Numbered from the stretch's first letter, positions 8,329 to 17,222 are shown. The stretch: 64,000 nucleotides of DNA from Rhodobium orientis (GCF_003258835.1 NZ_NPEV01000001.1:1-64000); one strand, 5' to 3'. Notes: a model not told the origin generated them from the sequence alone. Translations and numbers: made by a program.

Positions 8329-9618
8329 ATGTTGCCAATCGTACGTGCCCAGTTCGTCCGGGCTTGTGGAGTTGCCGGGCTTGTAGCGGGGCTGACGATG
8401 ATCTCACCCGCCGCCGCCGAGGTTGACGAAAAGGCGGTCCTCGACACCTACGCGGATATCGCGGAGGCAGGCTACGGGGACTCTCTGGCCGCTGCCAGGA
8501 CGCTCGATGCGGCCATCGACAAGTTGATCGCCGATCCTTCCGAGGAAACGCTTGCCGCCGCGAAAGACGCCTGGCGTGCCGCCCGCATTCCCTATCAGCA
8601 GACCGAGGCGTTCCGCTTCGGCAACCCGATCGTCGACGACTGGGAGGGCAAGGTGAATGCCTGGCCGCTCGACGAGGGCCTGATCGACTATGTGAAGACC
8701 GACACTTACGGCATGGAGTCCGACGAGAACGAACTCTTCACCGCCAACGTCATCGCCAATGAGACGATCACCATCGGCGGCAAGGAGATCGACACCTCCA
8801 AGATCACGCCGGAGCTTCTCGGCGAGACCCTGCACGAGGCCGGCGAGGTCGAGGCGAACGTGGCCACCGGTTACCACGCCATCGAGTTCCTGCTCTGGGG
8901 CCAGGACGTCAACGGCACCGACGCCGGCGCCGGGACCCGTCCGGCGACCGATTTCGACACCGCCAACTGCACTGGCGGCCATTGCGACCGTCGCGCGGCC
9001 TACCTCAAGGCGGCTTCCACGCTGATGATCAGCGACCTGGAAGAGATCGCCGCGGCCTGGTCGGACGGCGGGGCGGCCCGCAAGGACGTGATGGAGGGCA
9101 AGGCCGGCCTCGTTCGCATCCTGACCGGCATGGGTTCGCTCTCCTATGGCGAGCTTGCCGGCGAGCGCATGAAGCTTGGCCTGCTGCTGCACGATCCGGA
9201 GGAAGAGCACGACTGCTTCTCCGACAACACGCACATGTCGCACTTCTTGGACGCAAAGGGCATCAGCAACGTCTACCACGGCAAATACACCCGCATTGAC
9301 GGGACCGTCGTGGAGGGGCCGAGCCTGTCCGACCTGGTCGCCGGAAAGAACGCCGACCTCGATAAGGAACTGAGCGGCAAGCTCGAGGCGACCATGGCGG
9401 CGATGACGACCATGAAGGAGCGCGCCGAGGGCGGCGAGGCCTACGACCAGATGATCGGCGAGGGCAATGACGAGGGCAACGCCGTCGTCCAGGCCGCGAT
9501 CGACGCCCTTGTCGACCAGACCCGGTCGATCGAGCGGGTGGTCGCCGAACTCGACCTCGATGCCATCGATTTCGAGGGCTCCGACAGCCTCGACAATCCG
9601 AACGCGGTGTTCCAATGA
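8329..9618 (+). CDS. Imelysin-family (IrpA/EfeO-M75) protein
   Basis: This 429-residue secreted protein of the imelysin / iron-regulated protein A family (peptidase M75-like fold) is exported to the periplasm or outer surface and linked to iron uptake in known members; the peptidase activity once proposed is doubtful. A signal peptide is seen at 1-30 (hydrophobic AGLVAGLTMISPAAA before the cut). The family signature GxHxxE is intact as GYHAIE at residues 181-186, followed by FLLWGQD. The ATG at 8329 has a strong GGGAAGGA ribosome-binding site. Its stop overlaps the Bfd-like gene by 4 bp (ATGA), which couples iron binding outside with Fe-S and ferritin functions inside. Confidence 0.9.
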   Translation: MLPIVRAQFVRACGVAGLVAGLTMISPAAAEVDEKAVLDTYADIAEAGYGDSLAAARTLDAAIDKLIADPSEETLAAAKDAWRAARIPYQQTEAFRFGNPIVDDWEGKVNAWPLDEGLIDYVKTDTYGMESDENELFTANVIANETITIGGKEIDTSKITPELLGETLHEAGEVEANVATGYHAIEFLLWGQDVNGTDAGAGTRPATDFDTANCTGGHCDRRAAYLKAASTLMISDLEEIAAAWSDGGAARKDVMEGKAGLVRILTGMGSLSYGELAGERMKLGLLLHDPEEEHDCFSDNTHMSHFLDAKGISNVYHGKYTRIDGTVVEGPSLSDLVAGKNADLDKELSGKLEATMAAMTTMKERAEGGEAYDQMIGEGNDEGNAVVQAAIDALVDQTRSIERVVAELDLDAIDFEGSDSLDNPNAVFQ

Positions 9619-9947
9619 TCGTCTGCAGTTGCAACGTCATCAGCGATTTTGAAATCGAGGAGGCCGTTCTCGGCCTCCTCGAGGACGATCCCTGGCGGCT
9701 TATCGTCCCCGGCCACGTCTACAAGGAGATGCGGAAACGGGGGAAGTGCTGCAACTGCTTTCCGAACGTCGTCCAGATCATCGAACGCGTCACCGAACGC
9801 TTCCATCGCACCCTGGGAACCGCCGATGCCGACCGCACGGCGGCTTTCCTGTCGAACCTGAAGGCCGAGCACCGCAGGATCGTGGAGATGCGCCGGGCCC
9901 GGCGCGAGGCCGCCGCAAAGCAGTGGAAAAAGACGATCGCCGCGTGA
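9615..9947 (+). CDS. bfd: Bfd-like bacterioferritin-associated ferredoxin
   Basis: This 110-residue protein starts MIVCSCNVIS, like bacterioferritin-associated ferredoxins, which reduce ferritin-stored iron and release Fe(II). The four expected [2Fe-2S] ligands are C4, C6, C45 and C48 (CxC then CCNC). The spacing between pairs is about seven residues longer than in E. coli Bfd, and a charged tail of about 60 residues (RRARREAAAKQWKK) follows. It is translationally coupled to the imelysin gene and lies 105 bp before bacterioferritin, which supports the Bfd role. Confidence 0.8.
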   Translation: MIVCSCNVISDFEIEEAVLGLLEDDPWRLIVPGHVYKEMRKRGKCCNCFPNVVQIIERVTERFHRTLGTADADRTAAFLSNLKAEHRRIVEMRRARREAAAKQWKKTIAA

Positions 9948-10004
9948 TCGCCGGCCGCCCGCCACGACTACGCCCCTTTGAATGTGGCGCCATTCGTTCT
10001 ATTT

Positions 10005-10029
10005 GCATTGGGAGACGACATCCCAATGC
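10005..10029. promoter_or_regulatory. Perfect inverted repeat before bacterioferritin
   Basis: GCATTGGGA (10005-10013) and TCCCAATGC (10021-10029) form a perfect 9-bp inverted repeat with a 7-base spacer, 24 bp before the bfr start codon. It could be an operator for an iron regulator or a hairpin in the bfr leader. It does not match the Irr, RirA or Fur consensus that I know. Confidence 0.5.
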
Positions 10030-10052
10030 GAGACGGAAAGGACGAATAGCCG

Positions 10053-10538
10053 ATGAAGGGCGACCCAAAAGTCATTGAATGTTTGAACGAAGCGCTCTTT
10101 ATGGAACTGGCGGCGATCAACCAGTACTGGCTGCATTACCGGCTGCTGGACGACTGGGGCTACACGCTGCTGGCCAAGAAGGAACGGGAAGAATCCATCG
10201 AGGAGATGGGCCACGCCGACAAGCTGATCGAGCGCATCATCTTCCTGGAGGGGCTTCCAAACCTGCAGACCGTTGCGCCGCTGCGCATCGGGCAGTCCGT
10301 CAAGGAAGTGCTCGACAGCGACCTGGCCGCGGAATACGAGGCGCGCGAGGCCTATGCCAAGTCGCGCGAGGTGTGCCGCGAGGCGCGCGACTACGTCTCC
10401 ATGGAACTCTTCGAGGAACTGCTGACGGACGAGGAAGGTCATATCGACTTCCTGGAAACCCAGCTCGAGCTTTTCAAGGAAATCGGCCCGCAGAACTACG
10501 GCCAGCTCAACGCCGGTCCGGCGAGCGAAGCCGACTAG
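10053..10538 (+). CDS. bfr: Bacterioferritin
   Basis: This 161-residue bacterioferritin forms 24-subunit cytoplasmic iron-storage shells. The ferroxidase ligands are seen as E18 ([12 protein letters not shown]), E51 and H54 in [12 protein letters not shown]94 in EYEAREAY, and E127/H130 in [11 protein letters not shown]. Met52 in the EEMGH motif is the usual heme b ligand, so this is a heme-binding Bfr rather than a plain ferritin. It lies after the Bfd-like gene, separated by a leader with a perfect inverted repeat. Length and motifs are fully typical. Confidence 0.95.
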   Translation: MKGDPKVIECLNEALFMELAAINQYWLHYRLLDDWGYTLLAKKEREESIEEMGHADKLIERIIFLEGLPNLQTVAPLRIGQSVKEVLDSDLAAEYEAREAYAKSREVCREARDYVSMELFEELLTDEEGHIDFLETQLELFKEIGPQNYGQLNAGPASEAD

Positions 10539-10623
10539 GCCGCCGGCCGATCCCGAATTCGACGGGCCGGCGCATGCCTCGATATGTGCCGGTCCGGCTT
10601 TTGCGTAGTCATTTCCTGATCAA

Positions 10624-12198
10624 ATGCGCGATACGATGCTTGCGGGTGCCCGATGGCGCCGAGGCGCGCGCGTGACGGGGCGGCGTTTCCTTTCGGCGGC
10701 CGGCGTCGGCGCGCTGGCATTCGTTGCCGGCCTTGCCACGACGATCGCTGCCGACAAGGGCGGCCGCGACGACCTTTCCGCCGACGACGCGGCGCGCGTT
10801 GCCGCCGTCATCCGGCCGACCACCGACTTTTCCACGGCCGAGCGCTTCGAGGCTCGATCCGCCGGCGCGGGCACCCATATGAAGCGGGTGACGCGGATGG
10901 CGTTTTCCCAGCCGCTCGCCAATCTGTCCCGCAAAGACGAGACCGAATTCCGCTTCGGCAACGGGCTGTTCGAAAAGCTCTGGGTCTCTTCGCCCTCATC
11001 GACCCGGGCCTCCGACGGCCTCGGGCCGCTCTTCAACGCCCGTTCATGCCAGAGTTGCCATGTGCGCGACGGCCGCGGCCGGCCGCCGGAAGCACCCGGC
11101 GCCAGCGCCGTCTCCATGTTCCTCAGGCTTTCCGTTCCGCCCGAGACCGATGCGGACCGCAAGGCGCTGGCGACGAAGGCGGTGCTCAGCGTTCCGGAGC
11201 CGACCTATGGCGGCCAGCTTCAGGAGTCCGCCGTCACCGGGCTTGCCGCGGAGGGGCAGCTCCATGTGGACTACACCGAAGAGACGGTCGTGCTTGCCGG
11301 CGGCGACACGGTCCGCCTGCGCCGGCCGCACTACCGGGTGACGAATCTCGGCTACGGGCCGATGCACCCGAAGGTGCAGCTCTCTCCGCGCGTGGCGCCG
11401 CAGATGGTCGGCCTCGGGCTGATCGAGCAGATCCACGAGGCCGATATACTTCGCCTTGCCGACCCGATGGATGCCGACGGCGACGGCATTTCCGGCAAGG
11501 CCAGCATGGTGCGCGACCATGATGGAACCCTCGTCCTCGGCCGGTTCGGCTGGAAGGCGTCGATGCCCTCGGTGCTGGAGCAGTCCGCCCACGCCTTTTC
11601 CGGCGATATCGGCATTTCCAATCCCCTGATGCCCGATGCCTTCGGCGACTGCACGGCGCGCCAGCCGGACTGCCGGGGGATGCCGACGGGCGAGCAGGCC
11701 AATCTCGGCGCCACCGAGGCGCCGGATCCGGTGCTGGCGATGGTCGTCCATTATTCTGAGAACGTTGCCGTGCCGGCCCGGCGCGATGTCGGCGATGCCG
11801 CGGTGCTGCGCGGCAAGAAGGCGTTCTACGGTGCCGGTTGCGCCTCCTGCCATACGCCGAAATTCGTCACCCGCCGCGATGCGCCGAACCCGGCCCACCG
11901 CTTCCAGCTCATCTGGCCCTATTCCGATTTCCTCTTGCATGACATGGGCGAGGGGCTTGCCGACCGCCGGCCCGTCGGCGATGCTTCGGGTCGCGACTGG
12001 CGCACGCCGCCACTCTGGGGCATCGGGCTGACAAAGACCGTCAGCGGCCATACCTACTTCCTGCATGACGGGCGCGCCCGCACCCTGCTGGAAGCCATCC
12101 TCTGGCATGGCGGCGAGGCCGAGGCGTCGCGCGATGCCGTCGTCGACCTTCCGCCTTCCGCCCGCGCCGATCTTCTGAAATTCCTGGGGTCCCTGTGA
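10624..12198 (+). CDS. DUF1111 di-heme oxidoreductase (MauG-like)
   Basis: This 524-residue exported c-type cytochrome is of the DUF1111 (di-heme oxidoreductase, 'thiol oxidoreductase') family. An RR-containing leader (GRRFLSAAGVGALAF) is probably a Tat or Sec signal. Two heme c attachment sites are visible: CQSCH near residue 142 and CASCH near residue 409. It begins 85 bp after bfr and its stop overlaps the second imelysin gene (TGATG). The order DUF1111, imelysin, DUF1513 is conserved in other proteobacteria such as Pseudomonas, where it is iron-repressed. Function unproven; periplasmic redox of iron or heme is inferred. The start is uncertain among nearby ATGs (10624, 10636). Confidence 0.85.
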   Translation: MRDTMLAGARWRRGARVTGRRFLSAAGVGALAFVAGLATTIAADKGGRDDLSADDAARVAAVIRPTTDFSTAERFEARSAGAGTHMKRVTRMAFSQPLANLSRKDETEFRFGNGLFEKLWVSSPSSTRASDGLGPLFNARSCQSCHVRDGRGRPPEAPGASAVSMFLRLSVPPETDADRKALATKAVLSVPEPTYGGQLQESAVTGLAAEGQLHVDYTEETVVLAGGDTVRLRRPHYRVTNLGYGPMHPKVQLSPRVAPQMVGLGLIEQIHEADILRLADPMDADGDGISGKASMVRDHDGTLVLGRFGWKASMPSVLEQSAHAFSGDIGISNPLMPDAFGDCTARQPDCRGMPTGEQANLGATEAPDPVLAMVVHYSENVAVPARRDVGDAAVLRGKKAFYGAGCASCHTPKFVTRRDAPNPAHRFQLIWPYSDFLLHDMGEGLADRRPVGDASGRDWRTPPLWGIGLTKTVSGHTYFLHDGRARTLLEAILWHGGEAEASRDAVVDLPPSARADLLKFLGSL

Positions 12199-13286
12199 TG
12201 CCGTTTGTTCACGCCGTTCTCGCCCTTCTCGTTCTCGTCGCGGCCTTTCCCGGTACGGCGGTGGCCGAACCGGTCGACGCCTATCCGCGGATCGTGGAAC
12301 GGACCATCACCGAGTTCATCCGCCCCGGCTACGACCGGCTGGCGGCGGAGGCCGGCGCCATGGACAAGGTCGCCGCTGCGCTCTGCGCGTCGCCGTCCGA
12401 GGAGACGCTCAGTGCTGCCCGCGGGCAGTTCGCCGATCTGGTCGATGCCTGGTCGCGGGTGGAACTCCTCCGCTTCGGCCCGGTGCGCGAGGACAACCGC
12501 TATGAGCGCCTCAATTTCTGGCCGGACCGGCGCAGCCTCGGGCTTCGCCAGGTGCAGCGGATCATTGCAGGCAAGGACGAAAGCGCCATCGGCGCCAAGG
12601 CGCTATGGGACAAGAGCGTCGCCGTCCAGGGCCTCGGGGCGCTGGAATTCGCCCTCTTCGGCACGGGCGCCGACAAGCTCGCCGAAGCCGGCGCTGCCGA
12701 TTTCCGCTGCCGCTACGCCGAATCCATCGCCGCGCGCATGGCCGCGACGGCCGGCGATGTCGCCTCGGACTGGAACAAGGCAGACGGTTTTTCCGCCGTG
12801 CTCCTTGAGCCCGGCGACGACAACCCGGTCTATCGGACCCATGGCGAGGTCGTGCAGGATTTGCTCAGGGCGATGACCGAGGAAATGCAGTTCGTCCGCG
12901 ACCTCAAGATCGTCGCCATCATGGGCGAGGACGCCAAGGACGCGAACCCGCGGGTGGCGCCGTTCCGCCGTGCCGGGCTCACCGTTGCCGCCATCAAGGC
13001 GAATGTGGAATCGGTGCTGGCGATGTTCGAAAAGGGCGACTTCATCTCCGCCCTCGGCGAGGAGGATGCCTGGCTGTCGCAGTCGCTGCGCTTCGAGATC
13101 GGCCAGGTGTTCCAGTCGCTGGGCCAGGTGGAGGACGATTTCGGCAAAGCCTTGCGCGACGAGGACAAGCGCAAGTTCCTCGATCTCGTGCTCCTCAGCC
13201 TGCATGGCGCCAAGGAGTCCATCGGCGACTACTATGCCGGCCGGACCGGGCTCGCCATCGGCTTCAATTCCTTTGACGGAGACTGA
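12198..13286 (+). CDS. Second imelysin-family protein, variant motif
   Basis: This 362-residue secreted protein has a signal peptide at about 1-22 (hydrophobic LALLVLVAAFPGTAVA) and the imelysin fold in shorter form. It is the PA4372-like member of the conserved DUF1111/imelysin/DUF1513 block. The signature site reads GLGALE (before FALFG) instead of GxHxxE, so the histidine is missing, as in other members of this subgroup. The ATG at 12198 overlaps the DUF1111 stop (TGATG), and the DUF1513 gene follows after 2 bp, so the three are one translation unit. Probably periplasmic; exact ligand unknown. Confidence 0.85.
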   Translation: MPFVHAVLALLVLVAAFPGTAVAEPVDAYPRIVERTITEFIRPGYDRLAAEAGAMDKVAAALCASPSEETLSAARGQFADLVDAWSRVELLRFGPVREDNRYERLNFWPDRRSLGLRQVQRIIAGKDESAIGAKALWDKSVAVQGLGALEFALFGTGADKLAEAGAADFRCRYAESIAARMAATAGDVASDWNKADGFSAVLLEPGDDNPVYRTHGEVVQDLLRAMTEEMQFVRDLKIVAIMGEDAKDANPRVAPFRRAGLTVAAIKANVESVLAMFEKGDFISALGEEDAWLSQSLRFEIGQVFQSLGQVEDDFGKALRDEDKRKFLDLVLLSLHGAKESIGDYYAGRTGLAIGFNSFDGD

Positions 13287-13288
13287 CC

Positions 13289-14377
13289 GTGATCGAGATC
13301 GACCGGCGCCGGTTCCTTGCCGGCGCGCTTGCCAGCGGGCTGGCGACGGCCGTTGCCGTGCCGGCAGAGGCGTCCGGGGGCGAAGCGACCTATGTCACCG
13401 CGATCCGCAACGCCGACGGCAGCTTCGGCGTCGCCGTTCTCAACGCGGAGGGAACCCTCCTTTTCACCGACACCATGGAGGGGCGGGGCCACGGTGCCAC
13501 CGTCTCGCCGGACAATTCGACCGCTGTCGTCTTCGGCCGGCGGCCGGGCAAGTTCGCGGCCGTGGTCGACATTGCGGCCGGAAGGATCGTGCGCACCATT
13601 CCGGCGGCGAAGGGCCGCCATTTCTGCGGCCACGGGCTCTATACGCCGGACGGGCGCCTGCTCTATGCGACCGAGAACGCCTATGAGCTGGAAAAAGGGA
13701 TGCTCGGCGTCTATGACGTTGCGGCAGACTACCGGCGCATCGGCGAGATCTGGACCGGCGGCATCGGCCCGCACGAGACGCTGCTGATGCCGGACGGCAA
13801 GATGGCGGTCGTCGCCAATGGCGGCATCCTGATCGATCCGATGTATGGCCGCCAGAAGCTCAACATCGCCACCATGGAGCCCTCGCTCGCCTATCTCGAC
13901 CTTGAGAGCGGCGACGTCGTCGACAAGATGGAGCTTGGGCCTGAGCGCCACCAGCTGTCGATCCGCCATATCAGCATCGACGGCGAGGGTGCGGTCTGGT
14001 TCGGCTGCCAGTATGAGGGGCCGAAGACCGACCGGGTGCCGCTGATCGGCAAGCACAAGCGGGAGGGCGAGCCCCAGATGATGTCGGCGCCGCCGCAGGT
14101 CATGCGCGGCTACCGGCAGTATGTGGGCTCGGTCGCCACCAGCCGCGACGGCACGCACGTCGCCACCTCCAGCCCGCGCGGCGGCGTCATGACGATCTGG
14201 AACTGCGCCACCGGGACCATCGTCTCGGAAGCGAAGGTAGAAGACGTCTGCGGTCTTGCGCCCGATGCCGGCAACGCCTTCTTCGGCACCTCCGGCACCG
14301 GCCTCGTCTTCGACGGCGACAGGAACCTCGCCCGCTATCCGGGCATCGCCTTCGACAACCACATGCGGATGGTTTGA
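13289..14377 (+). CDS. DUF1513 beta-propeller-like exported protein
   Basis: This 362-residue DUF1513 protein has a clear Tat signal (DRRRFLAGALASGLATAV). Mature sequence has repeated blade-like segments (VLNAEGTLLFTDTM, VVDIAAGRIVRT, GHGLYTPDGRLLYATEN) and a histidine-rich GPHETLLMPDGK, as expected for a seven-bladed propeller. It starts with GTG, 2 bp after the imelysin stop. Members always travel with imelysin and DUF1111; no enzymatic role is established. It is the last gene of this unit, followed by a convergent gene and a palindromic repeat. Confidence 0.85.
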   Translation: MIEIDRRRFLAGALASGLATAVAVPAEASGGEATYVTAIRNADGSFGVAVLNAEGTLLFTDTMEGRGHGATVSPDNSTAVVFGRRPGKFAAVVDIAAGRIVRTIPAAKGRHFCGHGLYTPDGRLLYATENAYELEKGMLGVYDVAADYRRIGEIWTGGIGPHETLLMPDGKMAVVANGGILIDPMYGRQKLNIATMEPSLAYLDLESGDVVDKMELGPERHQLSIRHISIDGEGAVWFGCQYEGPKTDRVPLIGKHKREGEPQMMSAPPQVMRGYRQYVGSVATSRDGTHVATSSPRGGVMTIWNCATGTIVSEAKVEDVCGLAPDAGNAFFGTSGTGLVFDGDRNLARYPGIAFDNHMRMV

Positions 14378-14432
14378 GGGCCGGTGGGCGGAGTTTCAGC
14401 AAGTGGTGCATTGCGCTCGGGAGCGCGCTGCG

Positions 14433-14531
14433 CTGGATTGCTTCGCTGCGCTCGCAATGACGGTAATTTATTGATTTATTGGGGGTTTTTCGTCATTGCG
14501 AGGAGGCCGTAAGGCCGACGCGGCAATCCAG
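14433..14531. repeat. Palindromic repeat A, copy 1
   Basis: The arms CTGGATTGCTTCGCTGCGCT...GCAATGACG and CGTCATTGCGAGGAGGC...CGGCAATCCAG face each other around a T-rich centre. It fills the gap between the convergent DUF1513 and phosphatase genes (14378-14575). Three more copies lie in this window. As RNA it would fold into a long stem and could end transcription from both sides. Confidence 0.85.
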
Positions 14532-14575
14532 CCGACCTTTCAGGGGCACTCCTTCGCCGGCAACGGACCTCTTGC

Positions 14576-15403
14576 CTACCCGACCTCGAAATGCTCCCTG
14601 AGCGCGAGCCATGTCGCCTCGTCCGGCGCCAGCAGCAGCATGCCGTCCTCGCGGGCCGGGGTGTAGGGGCGGCCGTCGACGAGGGCGGCGTGGCCGCCGG
14701 CTTCGCGGAAGATCAGTTCGCCGGCCGCGTGGTCCCAGGGCCGGATATGCGGCGTCAACAGGAAGGAGGCGCTGCCGAGGGCGAGCATGCGGTATTCGTA
14801 GGCGGAGCAGCGCAGCGTCAACACCCTGTGGAAGGCGGCGAGTTTTTGCGCCATCCGGGCCTTCGCCTTATCCTCGAACAGGAAAATCGAGAAGAAGCCG
14901 ACGGCGTGCCTGAAGTCCTCGACGGGGGCGACGGTGAGGCGCTGGCGGGCGCCCTTTGCGTTGCCGTACCAGGCCCCAAAACCCTCGATCGCGCAAACCC
15001 AGTCGTCGCCGAGGGGATCGTAGACGATGCCGAGTTTCGTCTGTCCGCCTTCGGCGACGGCAAGCATGACGCCGAAGATCGGCAGGCCGTCGACGAAATT
15101 CCAGGTGCCGTCGATGGGGTCGATGATGACGGCCCGTTCCGCATCGGCGATCTTGGCCAACAGGCCGGGGTCGTCGGCGACGGCCTCCTCGCCGATCACG
15201 GTGGCGATGGGAAAAGCTTCGCGGACGCGGGCGGTGATCACCTCTTCCGCGCGCCGGTCGGCCTTCGTCACGAAATCGGTGGCGTGGGCCTTGGTGTCGA
15301 TGGCCTCGCGCGGGAGATTGCGGAATAGAGGTACAATCTCGTCGCTTGCGGCCTGGCGGACGATGTCGATGAGGGTGGCGAGGGTCGCCTCGGAGAAATC
15401 CAT
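14576..15403 (-). CDS. Inositol-monophosphatase-family phosphatase
   Basis: This 275-residue Mg2+-dependent phosphatase of the IMPase/HisN/CysQ superfamily shows metal-site motifs GEEAV near residue 70, IDPIDGTWNFVDG, and WDHAAGELIFREAGG near the C terminus. Substrate cannot be fixed from sequence: inositol phosphate, histidinol phosphate or a nucleotide bisphosphate are all possible. The ATG at 15403 (MDFSEATLAT) gives family length; the longer frame upstream is not supported. It stands alone, convergent with the iron island and 118 bp from the end of the dehydrogenase gene at 15522, which is on the same strand. Confidence 0.85.
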   Translation of the reverse strand: MDFSEATLATLIDIVRQAASDEIVPLFRNLPREAIDTKAHATDFVTKADRRAEEVITARVREAFPIATVIGEEAVADDPGLLAKIADAERAVIIDPIDGTWNFVDGLPIFGVMLAVAEGGQTKLGIVYDPLGDDWVCAIEGFGAWYGNAKGARQRLTVAPVEDFRHAVGFFSIFLFEDKAKARMAQKLAAFHRVLTLRCSAYEYRMLALGSASFLLTPHIRPWDHAAGELIFREAGGHAALVDGRPYTPAREDGMLLLAPDEATWLALREHFEVG

Positions 15404-15521
15404 GTCACGCGGTCCGATGGCAGGCGGGAGGGCGATTCGGCGCGCCCATTGTTGCCGGCCATCATAAGGATTCCGTGACGGCCTGCCAGACGCCTGCGGC
15501 CGCACCCCGCGTCCGTTGCGT

Positions 15522-17129
15522 TCAGACCTTCCCGTCTTCCAGGATCATGGCGCTCGCCTTTTCGCCGATCATGATCGTCGGGGCGTTGGTGTTGCCGGAG
15601 ACGATGGTCGGCATGATCGAGGCATCGGCGACCCTGAGCCCTTTGATGCCGTGGACGCGCAGGCGGTCGTCGACGACGGCATTGGCGTCATGGCCCATCT
15701 TGCAGGTGCTGGTCGGGTGGTAGATCGTCTGGGAGATGTTGCGGGCCGCTTCCAGCAGATTGTCGTCGCCGTCGACCTCCGTGCCCGGCACCTTTTCCGA
15801 CACGATGAAAGGTGACAGGGCCGCGGTTCCGACCAGGCGGCGGGAAAAGCGCATGGCGTCGACCACGGTCTCCTGGTCGCGCAGGGCCGACAGGTAGTTC
15901 GGAAAGATCTTCGGGTAGGTGCGCGGGTCGGGCGAAGCGATGGCGATGCGTCCGCGGCTTTCCGGCCGCAACTGGCAGACCGAGGAGGTAATGCCGGAAA
16001 AGCGGTGCATCTCGATGCCGGGCTTGTCGGCGGAGAGCGGCTGGACGTGGAACTGGATGTCGGGCGTCTCCAGCTCCGGCCTTGTCTTGGCGAAGATGCA
16101 GACCTGGCTGGCGCCCATCGCCATCGGGCCGGCGCGTTTTAAGACGAATTGCAGGCCGATGAGGCCACGGCGGACGAGGTTGTTGATCTCGTCGTTGAGG
16201 GTCGGGACGTTGACCTCGTAGATCATGCGCACCTGCAGGTGGTCCTGCAGGTTCTCGCCGACGCCGCTAAGGTCGCGCACGACCGGGATGTCCATCTCCT
16301 GCAACAGGGCGCCGGGGCCGATGCCGCTCAGTTGCAGGATCTGCGGCGAGCCGATGGCGCCGGCGGACAGGATCACCTCGCCGCCGGGTTTGAGGGTCGC
16401 CAGCCGCGGCTCGTTGCCGGCGGCGTAGCGGATGCCGTCGACCCGGTCCGGCGCCTCGCTGGCGAACAGCAGCCGTTCCACATGGGCGTGGGTGACGATC
16501 TCCAGGTTCGCGCGGTTCTTAGCCGGCTTCAGAAAGGCCGTGGCCGACGAGCAGCGCAGGCCGTTTTTTGCCGTGAGCTGGAAGTAGCCGGCACCCTCCT
16601 GGCTGGCGCCGTTGAAGTCGTCGGTGCGCGGCACGCCGAGTTCTTCGGCGGCCGCGATATAGGCGTCGCAGATGTCGCGCTGAGCGCGCATGTTGGTGAC
16701 GGAAAGCTCGCCGTCGGCGCCGTGGAAGTCGTCGGTGCCGCGCTCCTGGCGCTCGGACCTGCGAAAGAACGGCAGCACGTCGTCATAGGACCAGCCGACA
16801 TTGCCGAGCTGGCGCCAGTGGTCGTAGTCCTCGCGCTGGCCGCGGATATAGAGAAGGCCGTTGATGGAGCTGGAGCCGCCGAGCACCTTGCCGCGCGGCC
16901 ATTGCAGGCTGCGCCCGTTGAGGCCCGGATCGGCCTCGGTCCTGTAGCACCAGTCGGTCTTGGGATTGTGCAGGGTCTTGAAATAGCCGACCGGCACATG
17001 GATCCACGGATTGGTGTCGCGGCCGCCGGCTTCCAGAAGAAGAACGCGCTTGTCCGGATCGGCCGACAGGCGGTTGGCGAGGACGCAACCGGCAGACCCG
17101 GCGCCGACGACGATATAATCGTACTCCAT
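15522..17129 (-). CDS. iseJ: GMC flavin dehydrogenase, probable isethionate dehydrogenase
   Basis: This 535-residue GMC oxidoreductase has an N-terminal FAD motif (VVGAGSAGCVLANRLS), the GGSSSINGLLYIRG signature, and C-terminal catalytic residues in YHPTSTCKMG and SGNTNAPTIMIGEKAS. Generic GMC enzymes oxidise choline or alcohols. Here the neighbours are a TRAP transporter, an IclR regulator and xsc, which is the known layout of isethionate genes; IseJ oxidises isethionate to sulfoacetaldehyde at the membrane. The ATG at 17129 (MEYDYIVVG) has GGGAG six bases upstream, and is preferred over ATG 17168. It diverges from the TRAP genes and shares their promoter region. The substrate is inferred from context. 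Confidence 0.75.
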   Translation of the reverse strand: MEYDYIVVGAGSAGCVLANRLSADPDKRVLLLEAGGRDTNPWIHVPVGYFKTLHNPKTDWCYRTEADPGLNGRSLQWPRGKVLGGSSSINGLLYIRGQREDYDHWRQLGNVGWSYDDVLPFFRRSERQERGTDDFHGADGELSVTNMRAQRDICDAYIAAAEELGVPRTDDFNGASQEGAGYFQLTAKNGLRCSSATAFLKPAKNRANLEIVTHAHVERLLFASEAPDRVDGIRYAAGNEPRLATLKPGGEVILSAGAIGSPQILQLSGIGPGALLQEMDIPVVRDLSGVGENLQDHLQVRMIYEVNVPTLNDEINNLVRRGLIGLQFVLKRAGPMAMGASQVCIFAKTRPELETPDIQFHVQPLSADKPGIEMHRFSGITSSVCQLRPESRGRIAIASPDPRTYPKIFPNYLSALRDQETVVDAMRFSRRLVGTAALSPFIVSEKVPGTEVDGDDNLLEAARNISQTIYHPTSTCKMGHDANAVVDDRLRVHGIKGLRVADASIMPTIVSGNTNAPTIMIGEKASAMILEDGKV

Positions 17130-17207
17130 GGACGGCTCCCAGTTTTTTTTATCGGCCACGTGGGCCACTTTTGGCGTTTACTTTACAATGCATATAGCAT
17201 TAATATT

Positions 17208-17222
17208 GAGACTGTCAGTCTC
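17208..17222. promoter_or_regulatory. Candidate IseR operator, site 1
   Basis: GAGACTGTCAGTCTC is a perfect 15-bp palindrome that extends to 19 bp with flanking TT and AA (17206-17224). It begins one base after a TAATAT -10-like hexamer (17201-17206) and lies between the divergent iseJ and TRAP genes. A nearly identical site (21607-21621) precedes xsc. The IclR protein at 20689-21504 is the natural candidate to bind both. Confidence 0.65.
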
